Shown here piece after piece: positions 46,476 through 57,043 of a stretch of DNA of 64,000 nucleotides (position 1 is its first letter; each line of letters opens with the position of its first letter). The notes below the pieces were generated by a model, which searched no databases, was not told the origin of the DNA, and saw nothing but the letters and a program-made list of their open reading frames with translations. Both the position numbers and the translations under genes were made by a program. The stretch covers positions 27,195,001 to 27,259,000 of the forward strand of contig JBAIAC010000014.1 of assembly GCA_037349315.1 (NCBI GenBank), read 5' to 3'. This stretch comes from Chelydra serpentina. Lineage: Eukaryota; Chordata; Testudines; Chelydridae.

Positions 46476-46922
46476 CGTTTTGAAATATTATGGTTACATA
46501 AAGTCCACTGGTGGGGAGACAATTTAAGAACTGTAAACTGTACAAAACCCATGACTAATTTGTGATATTTTACTCCTTGTGTATCAACTGTGTAAATCCT
46601 GTGAAAAACACAAGCGGTAACTTATCTGCATTTCTTTAATGGAATAAGGGCCCTTGACATTGGTTTTGTTTATAAAATAATACCGTATGGATGCAGTGAA
46701 TTGAGTACTGAAATACTGTAAAGCAGTAAGAGTTGTTCACTGGGACATATATTGTAAACTCTTATTTTTGCTGAAAAAAAATATTTTTCTCCTTAAACTA
46801 AATAATCACTCATGACAGCAAAAATTGTGTTTGATTTGATAATTTCTGAAGATTTTAATTTGATTTAATAATTTTAAAAGGCATATTTTACTGCTCAGAA
46901 TAATAATTCTGGGGGATTAGTT
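46476..46922. other. No recognised feature between Penelope-like end and repeat copy 2
   Basis: AT-rich sequence without coding motif or terminal repeats. Confidence 0.5.
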
Positions 46923-47223
46923 ACTAGTTAATCTAGTCAGGAGGGTTGTGATCATCCTTTTACCTGATCTATATATTGCGATCAATTATATTGATTACTT
47001 AAGAATTCCTAGTTAATACCCCGAGGTTTGATAGGTTCTTGTCCCGATATCAGACCTTGTAAAATTAGTTCAGTTGGGAACCCCAATATTCATGGTTGCA
47101 GCACTCACATTAGGGAAAACCCTTCTGTATTTCTAATAGTTGTATTAATACAGTTCTCACAGTCAACACCCCTCTGCCCCAGCAAGGTCGGCAGAGGTGA
47201 TACAGAATGTATATCTAAAAATC
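46923..47223 (+). repeat. Unidentified 301-bp repeat, copy 2
   Basis: Same length and orientation as copy 1, displaced by exactly 1102 bp, 299 of 301 bases identical and no gaps. Flanks differ on both sides (GGGGGATTAGTT before, TACATCTCATTC after) and show no direct duplication. The open frame 47028-47252 inside it has no motif. Confidence 0.9.
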
Positions 47224-48116
47224 TACATCTCATTCCTTACAGAACAACTTGAAATATTAGTCATTAACTTCCTCATCACTATCAATAGTGGTGGTCATCC
47301 TGGCCTCAGCTCTCCTTCCCAAAGCGCACAGGCTGGGATACAACTTTTATAATGTGTTAGGCTGATGCCACTATGTCTAATGCCATATTCAGTAGGGGTT
47401 TCTCCTCTTTTCCTTATTTGTATTCCCTCATCCTGTTAGGGTGCCCTTCTCTCATAAATTACTAGTCCGGGGCCCTTTACCTCAAGTTTATTAGAATAAA
47501 CATCAGCTAGTTACCATGGCACTCTTATGGTCGGACATCTGCGGATGTTCCTGTCATAAAATATCCCAAGCCGATATAAACTAGAATTCTGTGGTAACCT
47601 GTTAGCAGTTTAGTCAATAGTGCATTCTCTTATGATGTGGGGTTACTCCTGGTTAACTGTGTATGCTAAGGCTGTATGGCCATCTGCCTTGTTTAGCTAA
47701 GCTACTGTTTTACATGCCTGAAGTCTGTAGGCTCATTGCTCTACTGCCTAAGACTTACCTAGAAAATCCCGATACCCATAGGTTATGAACCAGATTTAAT
47801 AAATCTCCTGGAAAAGCTGTTTATTATTACAACAGTTTGAATTATATCAATTTTCTCTATTTGGTCCTAGTTTCTACAAATGTATTTATTATTTTCAAAT
47901 ATCCGTTGAACAGATTAAGGCCTCAGTTCAGCAGTTATTTAAGCAGGTGCCTATCTTTAAGCATATGAATAATCCAATGGGAATACTCTTGTGGTTAAAA
48001 TAAGGCATGAGATTAACTGCCGTGTTGAAGGGGCACCTTGCTGAATAGAAATGTGACAATTGTCATTCTTAGAGTTAAGCATGTGCTTATGTGCTTGGCT
48101 TAACTGAAATTTAAGA
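47224..48116. other. No recognised gene; degenerate fold-back repeat near the end
   Basis: 47925-48100 has CAGTTCAGCAGTTATTTAAG and TTAAGCATGTGCTTATGTGC, which resembles a common amniote repeat made of AGCATGTGCTTAA-type motifs; the same family recurs at about 57706-57800. The rest is anonymous. Confidence 0.4.
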
Positions 48117-48291
48117 GAAAAATTTCCCAAAGCACCTAAATTACATAAGAGCCTGAGTCCCATTTTTAAAAGTGACTCATGCATTTAGGATCCTAAGTTT
48201 GATAGGAAGTCAATGGTTTTAGGTTCCCATGTCACTTTTAAAAATGGGACAAAGGGCTCGTAAGTCATTTAAGCACTTCTGAAAATTTTGC
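48117..48291. mobile_element. Fold-back MITE
   Basis: The two halves are inverted copies. The best arms are a perfect 20-bp pair, GTCCCATTTTTAAAAGTGAC (48157-48176) and its complement (48231-48250), and weaker pairing continues outward (AAATTTCCCAAAGCACCTAA against its counterpart at about 48267-48290). Arms total about 60-70 bp around a 54-bp centre. It belongs to a widespread amniote family with CTAAGTCAC/TTTTAAAAATGGG motifs. Confidence 0.7.
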
Positions 48292-50060
48292 CTGTGGTTC
48301 TTTAGGACTTGACACAAAGCCCACTGAAGTCATGGAAAGACTCCCAAAGAAGTCAATACAATACTGTGTGGGTTGAGGGGTTCTCTTGCAGGACTATAAC
48401 CTTACGTCTAGATTTTAAACAGTATTTAGGTGCCTAAAGATATAGATAAGCCCCCACTGGGATTTTCAAAAGTGTCTATGCACCTAACTTCCATTGATCT
48501 GAATGTGTTAGAGCCTAGGTATTTTGAAAACTTCGTCAGAAGACTATCTGCTCCTGTAGGCATCTAAATTCATTTAAAAATATGTCCTTGAGTGCCTAGC
48601 TCCCATTGATTAGAACCAACTCAAATGAAACATTTTGGCATTTCTGAGTTGGAAGTTTTTGCAATTTTTCATTCAGTGAAAACAATTGATATTTTGATGT
48701 CTTCTTGCTTGGACAAAAATAAATGTCAAAACATCCTTCAGGATGGAAATCTCTGTTGTGACCAGCTCTATAACTGAATTTGCAAATTAAGTTCAAATTT
48801 GTACATGAAGTTTTGCACTTGTGATTGTGCACCTGTGAATTTTTTTAAAAATCTGATTCTTAAGGTTTAGCTCATTGAGAATCACATTGGCTTTCTACTG
48901 ACTCCATTTGTGAAATTTGCAGCGTATTTGTGCCTAAAGTTTAAAATATTGACATTTTGCAAGGGTAATATATTGATTCAGAACAACATGTAGCAAATGA
49001 AAATATTAATGCTATCTATAAACAAATGTTATTTTGGGGCACATTAAATTGTGCTTGGCACAAGTTTGGCAGAGACAAAAAAGTGTTTATCATCAGGTTG
49101 TTCTTTTGTGGCCTCTGTAAATAAATTGGTGTCTGCAATCCAAGTCACAGAGTGCAGGTCTCCACATGAGATATCCACCAATAAAATTACTGCTATTTTG
49201 AAATTATCAGTAGTCTTAGCAGGGAGGCAAAAACTGATTGTATATGGAAAATGAATTTTTCTCTTTTCCCCACAGATTAACCCCTGTATCAGGGTCATTG
49301 GCAGGGTAGTGAAGTGAAGTGAAGTTTGCACTGTCAAAGCCAGAAATGTACCTGTTCTGTGCTAAAGGGAGGACTTCATTCTTTAGTTGAGTTGTCAATA
49401 TCAATTTATATTCATTTTCTATTTATAAATAGTTTACCAAAGGTTATTAAATGATTAATAGGTGTTTTAAGCACCTTACAGAAAAGAGATGGGTATAAAC
49501 ACATTGGTAGAAGGGATTATAACTGATTATAATAAGCCATTTTTAAAACCAACCTATTGATCTGTGGAGGTCTAACAACAGGTTAACCATTTATTAAAGC
49601 ATCTATTAATCATTTATTAACCCTCTAATTATATTTGTTTATAAATGAAATCTGAATATAAAGCCTGATGAGTTGCTAATCTGACACCTTTCATGAGCAT
49701 TAAATTAACATCTAGAACAACAAAACCACTCTTAGTTATAACTTCAAAGTCTTCCTTCAAAGCAGTTGAGCAGAGGGATGATGATAAATGTGGCACTCAT
49801 TTGGTGACTAACAGAATTAACAGCAGTAGAGATCTCTGGACCAATTCGGCTCTCAATTATTCTTAAACAAAAATCATTTAAATGAATTGATTTACTCCAG
49901 TTTAAATGTTTCCTTATGCTTTTTTAAGCGTATGCATTTTTCTCATGACCCTACAGAAGAATGATGACACTTATCTTTGCTCTGACCCCTATTTTCTATA
50001 CGGCTCCATTTGCACTACAAATATCATTTTGTTTCTGTAATTCAGGGTACTTCTAAATTT
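48292..50060. other. No recognised gene; degenerate copies of the fold-back family
   Basis: 48410-48610 contains ACTGGGATTTTCAAAAGTGT and GCACCTAACTTCCATTGAT, related to the fold-back family at 48117-48291 but too worn to delimit. No coding motif. Confidence 0.4.
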
Positions 50061-50269
50061 GAGCTGGGAGGTGTGATTCCTAGTTTGCACAGATGTACCC
50101 GCTTGAGCTAGCGTCTAAAAATAGCAGTGCATCCATAGCAGCAGCGGCAGCCACTCGGGCTAATTGTCCTGAATATAATCCCACCCACCCAGGCACATAT
50201 TCAGGTGGCTAGCTTGAGCAGAGCTAGAGCAGGTACATCTATGTGAGCTGGGAATCACACCTTCAGCTC
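50061..50269. mobile_element. MITE with 22-bp terminal inverted repeats
   Basis: Left GAGCTGGGAGGTGTGATTCC and right (reverse complement) GAGCTGAAGGTGTGATTCCC align almost fully, and AGATGTACC pairs with GGTACATCT further in. The centre is GC-rich (GCAGCAGCGGCAGCC). The target duplication is unclear (TTT or AAATTT against AAATAT), so I cannot give a superfamily. Confidence 0.75.
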
Positions 50270-51699
50270 AAATATATACATACCCTATGACGTGATACTA
50301 TTATCAAACCTATTTACATAAACATAACTGGGTTTTGACTACATGCCAACTTTATTTGCAACAGTGTGTGAATCTGCATGTATCCAGACCTACAATACCG
50401 CCTGACTGTATTTACATCCATCCATTCTGGGAAGATCTGAACACATGTACCAGTGTGCCACAGAGCAGCAGTTACCATATAAGGCAATGAATTCTGAGAT
50501 GTCGTACTTCGCAGTTTACTGGGAAGAAGAAAGACCAATAAACACAAGTTTACACAGGCATGTTTAGGGGGTTTTGCCATCTACAGAGCAAAATAACACA
50601 TCTAATTCCTCTACTCCCTTCCTGTAGGCAAACTTACATATATGTCTAGAGAAGATAACATTTCTGTAAGGTTTTACTCAGTGAGATTTTTTTTTTCAAC
50701 AATTGGTGCTTTTAGGAAATGGGTTTTGCCCACTTTCCCTTAGAAATGGGATACACATTGCATACTCCCCTCTCTGTGTCTGGGAAACCACTCTCTGTTC
50801 CCCACTTCCATTCTTTCAATAGAATTATGTCTTGAATGCCAACTAAAATCAGTGAGAGTAAGGTCACTCAGCATGCAGTGCCTCCCATGACTGGAGTCAT
50901 AATGATTTTCATTATTTAATTGTTCTGCCAAAACCAGACATTTATGACTTAAAGTAAGGAAGAAGGCACACTTGAGGAGGCTTATGTCACAAGGAATCCC
51001 ACTTTTCCATTGCTGCACCATAACATTGGACAATTCTGTCTACAAGAGGTATTTTATGTTCATATGTGTGCAGAAAACATGGTAAATAAAAGGTTAACAA
51101 ATATGATAAGGATTTTTACAAGGGAAACACTTTTATAAAGCCTTTGATGTTAAAACTTTAATGTGCTTTTGAAACCAGCTGGCACAGGCAACATTTAGGT
51201 GTTAAATGCAATAGAATTACTTGTTTTCAAGGAGACTAAAAAAGTAAATTAGAATAAGTCAAAGTCTTCTTTTAGTGAGGAAAAAATTATGATAGAACAG
51301 ACAAATCATCTTTGTATATTGCCTTTAGACTTGAACTTCTTTGAATTTTCATTTCTAGCTTTATCTTTCTAAGTTAATGAAAATGATTCAGTGAATTTCA
51401 TTTAAACATAGCCTCTGACTAGTATTATTCACTGTCTTTATTAATATTGAACCAAAATTACTATAATGATGCTAGCATTGATGTACATAGCATAAATCTT
51501 CTCTGTGACGGTGCTTTTAGCTTAGGCATCTTAAAACATTTCAAGAAGAGGAAAGGACAAGTATATCTATCCTTTTTTGTGGTTTATTTTAATATCAGTC
51601 AGTTTTCACATTAACTTCCTTCTTATGTTTATCATCTTTATGTAAAAGCAATTCTGACAAAATTCTTGTACTCCTAATTTTAGACATTTACTAAATGTC
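50270..51699. other. No recognised gene
   Basis: AT-rich anonymous sequence with short frames on the minus strand (50314-50580, 50740-51033) that lack motifs. Confidence 0.5.
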
Positions 51700-52738
51700 A
51701 GTGTTCTGTATCAGGGTGCACCAGCTTTGTCAATCCTTTGTATAATTTAGAAAATGTTGTTATATCCCCTTGATGTCGTCTTTCCAATGAGAAGAAATCC
51801 AGTTCCATAAGGGGTAGATTCTGATATACTTACCTTGAATAGTACCTTTACTTCAATGAAACTACTTATTGAGTAAGAGTGTCAGAATCTGGGCCTTAAA
51901 GTGACCAACTGAAGTCAGGGTATTGGCATTTGTCCCTTAAACTTATTTCAGGGCTTAAATACTTGACGAGGAATCCTCCCCTAACTTTCATCACATTCTT
52001 GAAGTAATAGGGTAGCATGAAGTGATTGTCACTGACACTTAATATCCTCTTGCTTACCCTCTTGTCCTATTCAAGAGATTGTGTTTTTCCTGTGATAGTG
52101 TGATCAGTAAGGCACATATTCCACATGTGGTCTAATAAGAAATATGTAGCAACAATCATACCTTTTCTATATTATATTCCATCCATCTGCATATTGAAGT
52201 TAGTGTTTTATTTGTCTCCTTTACTGTTGCTGTGCTCTGTGCTTTTAGTTAAAATGATTTTCCATAATAACTTTCAAATTGTTTTCCTGTTCACTGTGCT
52301 GGATGATTGTTCCATTTACCATACACTCTATCGTTTATTTCCTTGATCCCAGACTAATTATTTTACATTTTTCTCTACAATGAAATACATTTGCCATCTA
52401 TTGGCCCATTCATCTAAAAGATCAAATATCTGACTGTGTTTGTACAGCTAATTCTTATTTGCTGTACCTTTGAATTTCTGTATCATTTGCAATCTTCAAC
52501 ATCACGACCTTTGTTCCAGTCATTTATATGATATATATGTATCGATCAACACAGATCCTAAAACCAACCTCCAGATTGCTGCTGTCACAAGCCATTTCCA
52601 TTGTAGGGATATTAAAGAAGGTACTGAAAGTGATTCCCCAAGTGAAAGTAACTCCCCAAATTTGTCCCCCACAATTTAAACCTATTAGCATTATCAAGTA
52701 AAAGATCTCTTGGATCCCTTATTAAACTTACAAGCTAC

Positions 52739-54207
52739 TGTCTGTGTAAACCATTGATTGTATCTGTTCTCAGAAAGATACTGTATTGCTATGAGAAACA
52801 TGCAAACAAACTTGCAAACAAGTTATTTGACTTTGTTCTTTATGCATGCTTTGTACCTAGAAACAGCATAGAAAGACCCCCACCCTCTTTGATTAAAGAG
52901 CAGGGAGTCTCAAATAAATTAGTACACACCCCGAAAGTGGTGGAGACAGTATGTATGTGGATGGATGCTTGGTGTAGATCATAGGTGCCGCCTTTTGTCG
53001 GCGCCGCTGGGTGCTCCGCCCCGGCCCTGCCCCAACTCCACCCCCGGCCCTGCCCCTTCCCCAAATCTCCGCCCCGGGAAAAATTGGTGGGTGCTGAGCA
53101 CCCACCGGCAGCTCCCCGCCCGCCCAACTCAGTCACCTTCCCCGCCCCTGCACTTTCCCCCACCCCCCCAGCGTGCCTCTGGAGCCGATGGGAGGAGCCT
53201 GAGAGCCCCGCCTGCCTGGGGAAGGAAGGAAGCAAGCCAGCCCAGCCCAGCTGCACTGGTAAGCAGCCGGGCGCGGGGGTGGGGCTGGTGGGGAGCTGCA
53301 GCAGGGCCCAGTGGGTGCCCGGGTGCGCTGCTACTTTCTCTGCTTTCTCCCCCCCTCGCCCCGCTTGCAAGCAGGGCGGGGGGGGGGAGGAATGCAGCAC
53401 GCTCAGGGCCGAGGGAGGAGCCGGGGCCAGGGGCACGAGCACCCACTGGCAACTCCCCGCCCGTCCAACTCAGTCACCTTCCGGGTTCCCTGAGCGGCCG
53501 GAGGCGCCTCTGGCCATGCAGGGAACCCGGAAGGTGACTGAGGTGGGCGGGGGGCGGGTGCGCACTGGGCTCAGCACCCACCAATTTCCAGCCCCGGAGC
53601 ACCCACGGAGTCAGCACCTATGGTGTAGATAATGAATGATTGATCAGGGAGGTGCCAGCCTAGGAATTCAGTGACCATCGGCTGAAGGAGGCATCAAGTG
53701 GGAATGACCAGACAACCCCCGGAGGGTAAACTGGGATCCACCCGACCATCTCAAAGGATGGGAAAAACAAGATAACATCTGACAGCACGGAGCCATCAAG
53801 AATGTGCCATCTGTTGATTGAGTCAGCAACAGCAGGATGAAACAGTTCCCATAGACTAACATAGGAAGTAATTCCTATAAGAATGGCCTCTAAAGACCGA
53901 GGACTTTGAGTCTGGTTCTGCGACCACCGTCCAGGAGCATCAGATGCATCTGACAAGGACTCAGCTCCACCCTCATGCCCAGGTTACCTGGCCAGTAACT
54001 TGGCATGAGCAACTTCTAGGCTGGTAACTATGACATCTATGCAGAACCTGTGTGTGCGTGCGTATGAATGAATTTGAAACTGAATGAAATATTATAGCTA
54101 TAACTGACTGCTTACTATGATTCTTTTTGTATTCACAATAAATGTGACATTTTGTCTTATCCCCTTTATTAAGATCCTGCTGGTTTTTATTTTATTGGTA
54201 TAACACC
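52739..54207 (+). mobile_element. Probable solo LTR, interrupted by a hAT MITE
   Basis: The block may run from TGTCTGTGTAAACC to TTGGTATAACA (TG...CA). It has a polyadenylation signal AATAAA (54137-54142) followed by a T-rich end, as in LTRs. No target duplication was found, so the limits are tentative. Without the MITE (52980-53622) it would be about 820 bp. Confidence 0.45.
52980..53622. mobile_element. hAT MITE, GC-rich, 643 bp
   Basis: Ends are CATAGGTGCCG and CAGCACCTATG, with an exact 8-bp duplication GTGTAGAT (52972-52979 and 53623-53630). Inside, GGGTGCTCCG near the left end and CGGAGCACCC near the right end extend the inverted repeat. The core has a 44-bp near-duplicate (53096-53139 and 53437-53480) and a hairpin (53461-53492 against 53519-53550). 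The long open frames on both strands (190, 200 and 215 codons) are by-products of high GC. Confidence 0.9.
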
Positions 54208-54544
54208 ATCATTAAGAGTGAGCCATCCATATCAGCTATAATTTCTCTAGTATGCTTGGAACTAGTTTTCCTATCCATGCCTTAATCATTCATTGTGATT
54301 TGGATCTTTATCAAAGACATTTTATACATCTGAATGTGCAACAGTCATTGAATTTTACCTATTTATCATGGCAATAATATCTGCAAGGGATCCCCACAGG
54401 TTAGTAGTAAATGACCTACCCCTCCTTAAATCTGTGCTGGCTATCCTTCCTTAAAATATGCTCTTCCAGGCATTGTACCATTCTAGGAGATAGTTAAGAT
54501 TTAAGGATCTCCACTCTCTTTCCCTGCCTTTGCATAGCCATGAA

Positions 54545-54816
54545 CAGGGGCAGCACCAGCTTTTTTGTGGCCATAGGCAGCGGCGGCGGGAGAGGCTGCC
54601 ACCAAAATGCCACCGAGATCCCCGGCGGCTGAAGAAGCTGCCGCCAAAGTGCCACAGGGGTCCTCGGCGGCACTTTGGCGGCAGCTTCTTCGGCCGCTGG
54701 CATTTCGGCAGCTGTCTCTCCCGCTGGCGGCCGCCGAGGGATGTGAAATGTCGCCCCCCCAAATTCTGGCGCCCTAGGCGACCACCTAGGGTCGCCTAAT
54801 GGTAGCGCCGGCCCTG
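54545..54816. mobile_element. hAT MITE with internal hairpin, 272 bp
   Basis: Ends are CAGGGGCAGCACCAGC and GGTAGCGCCGGCCCTG, and an exact 8-bp duplication GCCATGAA flanks it (54537-54544 and 54817-54824). A 27-nt hairpin lies in the centre: 54627-54653 pairs with 54669-54695 with one mismatch. GGCGCCCTAGGCGACC near the right end is also typical of the family. No transposase. Confidence 0.92.
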
Positions 54817-54824
54817 GCCATGAA

Positions 54825-57035
54825 GGAGCTATGTGTAGACATAATTCTAATCTAGTCCAATGACTAGTAGTTCATATTTAACTGGCACTCATTTAAGATA
54901 ACCTGAATAACTCACTCATGGCTTCACCACTCATGAGGATGAGGCCGTCCCAAACTCACAGCGATAGAACCTTTGTATCTTGCTTCACCATTATGTATTC
55001 TATATAGTGTCTAATCTGTCTTAATTTTTTTTATTCTACCTAACCCATGCATTGTATATGCATTAGATATGGTTATGTTTTTAAAATATTAATCTTCAAA
55101 ACCAGTAAAAGTATAAATAAAAACTAAATCTTATGCTGACCTTCATTGTTCAGATACTGCAGTACATCAAAGTACTTTTAGTAATGTACAATTTTTAGTA
55201 GAATATAGTACTTTTTAGCATCATATTTGAAAGAACAGAGTATTATAGAAATAGTTTATCCAAATGTGTGTGTGTGTGTGTGGCAGGGGCGCGGGGGGCG
55301 AGGAGATTGTAGTATTTATTTTGTGATATGTATATATGAAAAAGTGAAAGCTATATTACGCACTTGCATTTTGATATACTTTCTGTGCTGTGCAAATCAT
55401 GGGCAAAAAGCAGCTGTATGTGATGCTTTTCACTTCATTTACATGTGTCTATAGCATGCATGTCCTGCCAAAAGTTTGTGGGGAAGGGGTTCTTGATGAC
55501 AGAAGTTGCATAGTAGGTCTGGGTAACGCCTGGTCCTGCTACCATAAGTCAATTTTCTTTTCTCTCCCTGAATTATGGGGCTTCCCACTTTATACCCCAG
55601 AGTGAGAAATCATGCTAATAATTTCACATTCAATAGTGGAAATCACTACCGTAAATAATTATTTCATTTTGGTAAAGTTATACATACAGTTGACATTTAG
55701 AAATGTCAGTACCTGTGGGTAGTAACCATCCATTTCTTATTTTTTCTTTTACTTCTATGAAAAATGATGCATCTCCAACATGTTTATTAATGGGGAGTAG
55801 GATTAATGTATTTAATGCATTGCCGCTGACCTATATGATTCCCCCTCCAATTCATTTCTTTCTTCTCTCTTCTATCATCTGAATTATATGTTTACTTTAT
55901 GTGGAGGATTGATTTCATTTGAGATATTTATATTCATTGTTAAAGAAATGGGAAAATGATACTTATATCTGCCACTGGGAGACCCAAAAGTTGATACACT
56001 GTGAAGGATGACAAGTTCAAGGGAGAAGATGAGTAGTTATGATTTCAAATGTATTGACTCTAATAAAAAAAAAGTATTCAGTGACTACTAGAGAACTGCC
56101 ACTATGGAGCATAATCCTCCCCCCATCCTCAAACATTACAGTTACCCAATATAAGGAAGATCTCACTAAAATTTGCCTATGGGATTACAATATTGCTGGT
56201 GGTTACGTTAGTTATCATCATTGTGTGATGTCAGGTAATCCCATCCCTTCTCTTCCCTCCGCTCCACTCCAGTATTTAAACTGAGCAATTTGCAAAGGAT
56301 ATCAAAAAGCCCTTGCAGGGGATTCATAGGACTATCCACCCACAGAAAAGTGCCTTTTGACACATACCAAAGACAGAAATTAGTTCTGCAGAAGTGTTTT
56401 GAATTTTATCCTTCTTGCCTGCACATGCAGAAGTTTTGCCTCATTCCACTGCATCCATTAACACTCCGTATTGCAGAAAGTCTCTCTTGACTCTTTCATT
56501 ATTTCTCAATTTTTCAGAACTTTTTGGCCTGGGCTAGGATGGAATTACCAGGAGAACAGTCTCACATCATTCCATTGCTTTTCCTGCTGGTTCCTGGCCA
56601 AAACAATAAAATATAACAGTGAGTGAAAATTTGTAGAAAAAAAAGGTAGCTGGGCTGCAGTACCCACACAGTAGCCTCAAGAGGAGACAGACTCCCTGGT
56701 ACTGGAGTCCCTTCACCTAAGCAAACAAACAAACAAAATTACAGAGGCCATGTTCCAAGGAACAGGTGGCAGTTAGATGCCTAACTCTCAGGTCAATGGG
56801 ACTTGGTTGCTAATGGTCATTTGTGCATTTGAAAATTTCCCTCAGTATTTCCAAGGGGTTTCAGGTATTATCAAGGGGGCTGCATTCAGCACTTTCAATG
56901 ATGGGGGTCATTAGTTCTTTGAAGCCTTTTTCTCTCCTGACTATAACTCCATTTTGGAGCAGTTAGTGCTGATTGAGGGATACAAACAGTCTCTTTAAAA
57001 CTCTCCAAGTTTAAGTCAGTCAGAGAGAACTCATC
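54825..57035. other. No recognised gene
   Basis: AT-rich sequence with a TG microsatellite (listed separately). 56770-56850 contains AGATGCCTAACTCTCAGGTC, AATGGGAC, a worn piece of the fold-back family of 48117-48291. No coding motif. Confidence 0.5.
55265..55282 (+). repeat. (TG)n microsatellite
   Basis: TGTGTGTGTGTGTGTGTG, about nine units, followed by a short G-rich stretch (GGGGCGCGGGGGGCG). Confidence 0.9.
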
Positions 57036-57043
57036 CCTTCCTG

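Larger units (their letters stand above)
51700..54544 (-). mobile_element. Ancient CR1 LINE remnant, interrupted
   Basis: Text such as TATATCCCCTTGATGTCGTC, TTTCCAATGAGAAG, TACATTTGCCATCTATTGGC, CCATTCATCTAAAAGATCAA and TTTGAATTTCTGTATCATTT, GCAATC is strongly degenerate CR1 in reverse orientation. It continues after 54210 with AAATCTGTGCTGGCTATCCT. The interval 52739-54207 is later material (a probable LTR with a hAT MITE inside). No frame survives. Confidence 0.6.

Noticed and set aside
45821..47223. The 301-bp pair as terminal repeats of the Penelope-like element
   Set aside because: Copy 1 lies before the end of the endonuclease frame and copy 2 lies beyond the element's 3' end, and neither has the hammerhead; insertion or local duplication fits better.
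45821..47223. The 301-bp pair as LTRs of a short retroelement
   Set aside because: No TG...CA ends, and the DNA between them includes the Penelope-like 3' end, not a retroelement interior.
52840..53632. Overlapping long open frames of 190, 200 and 215 codons on both strands
   Set aside because: They lie within a GC-rich hAT MITE with exact target duplications; stops are scarce because of composition. The translations are Pro/Gly/Ala-rich without domains.
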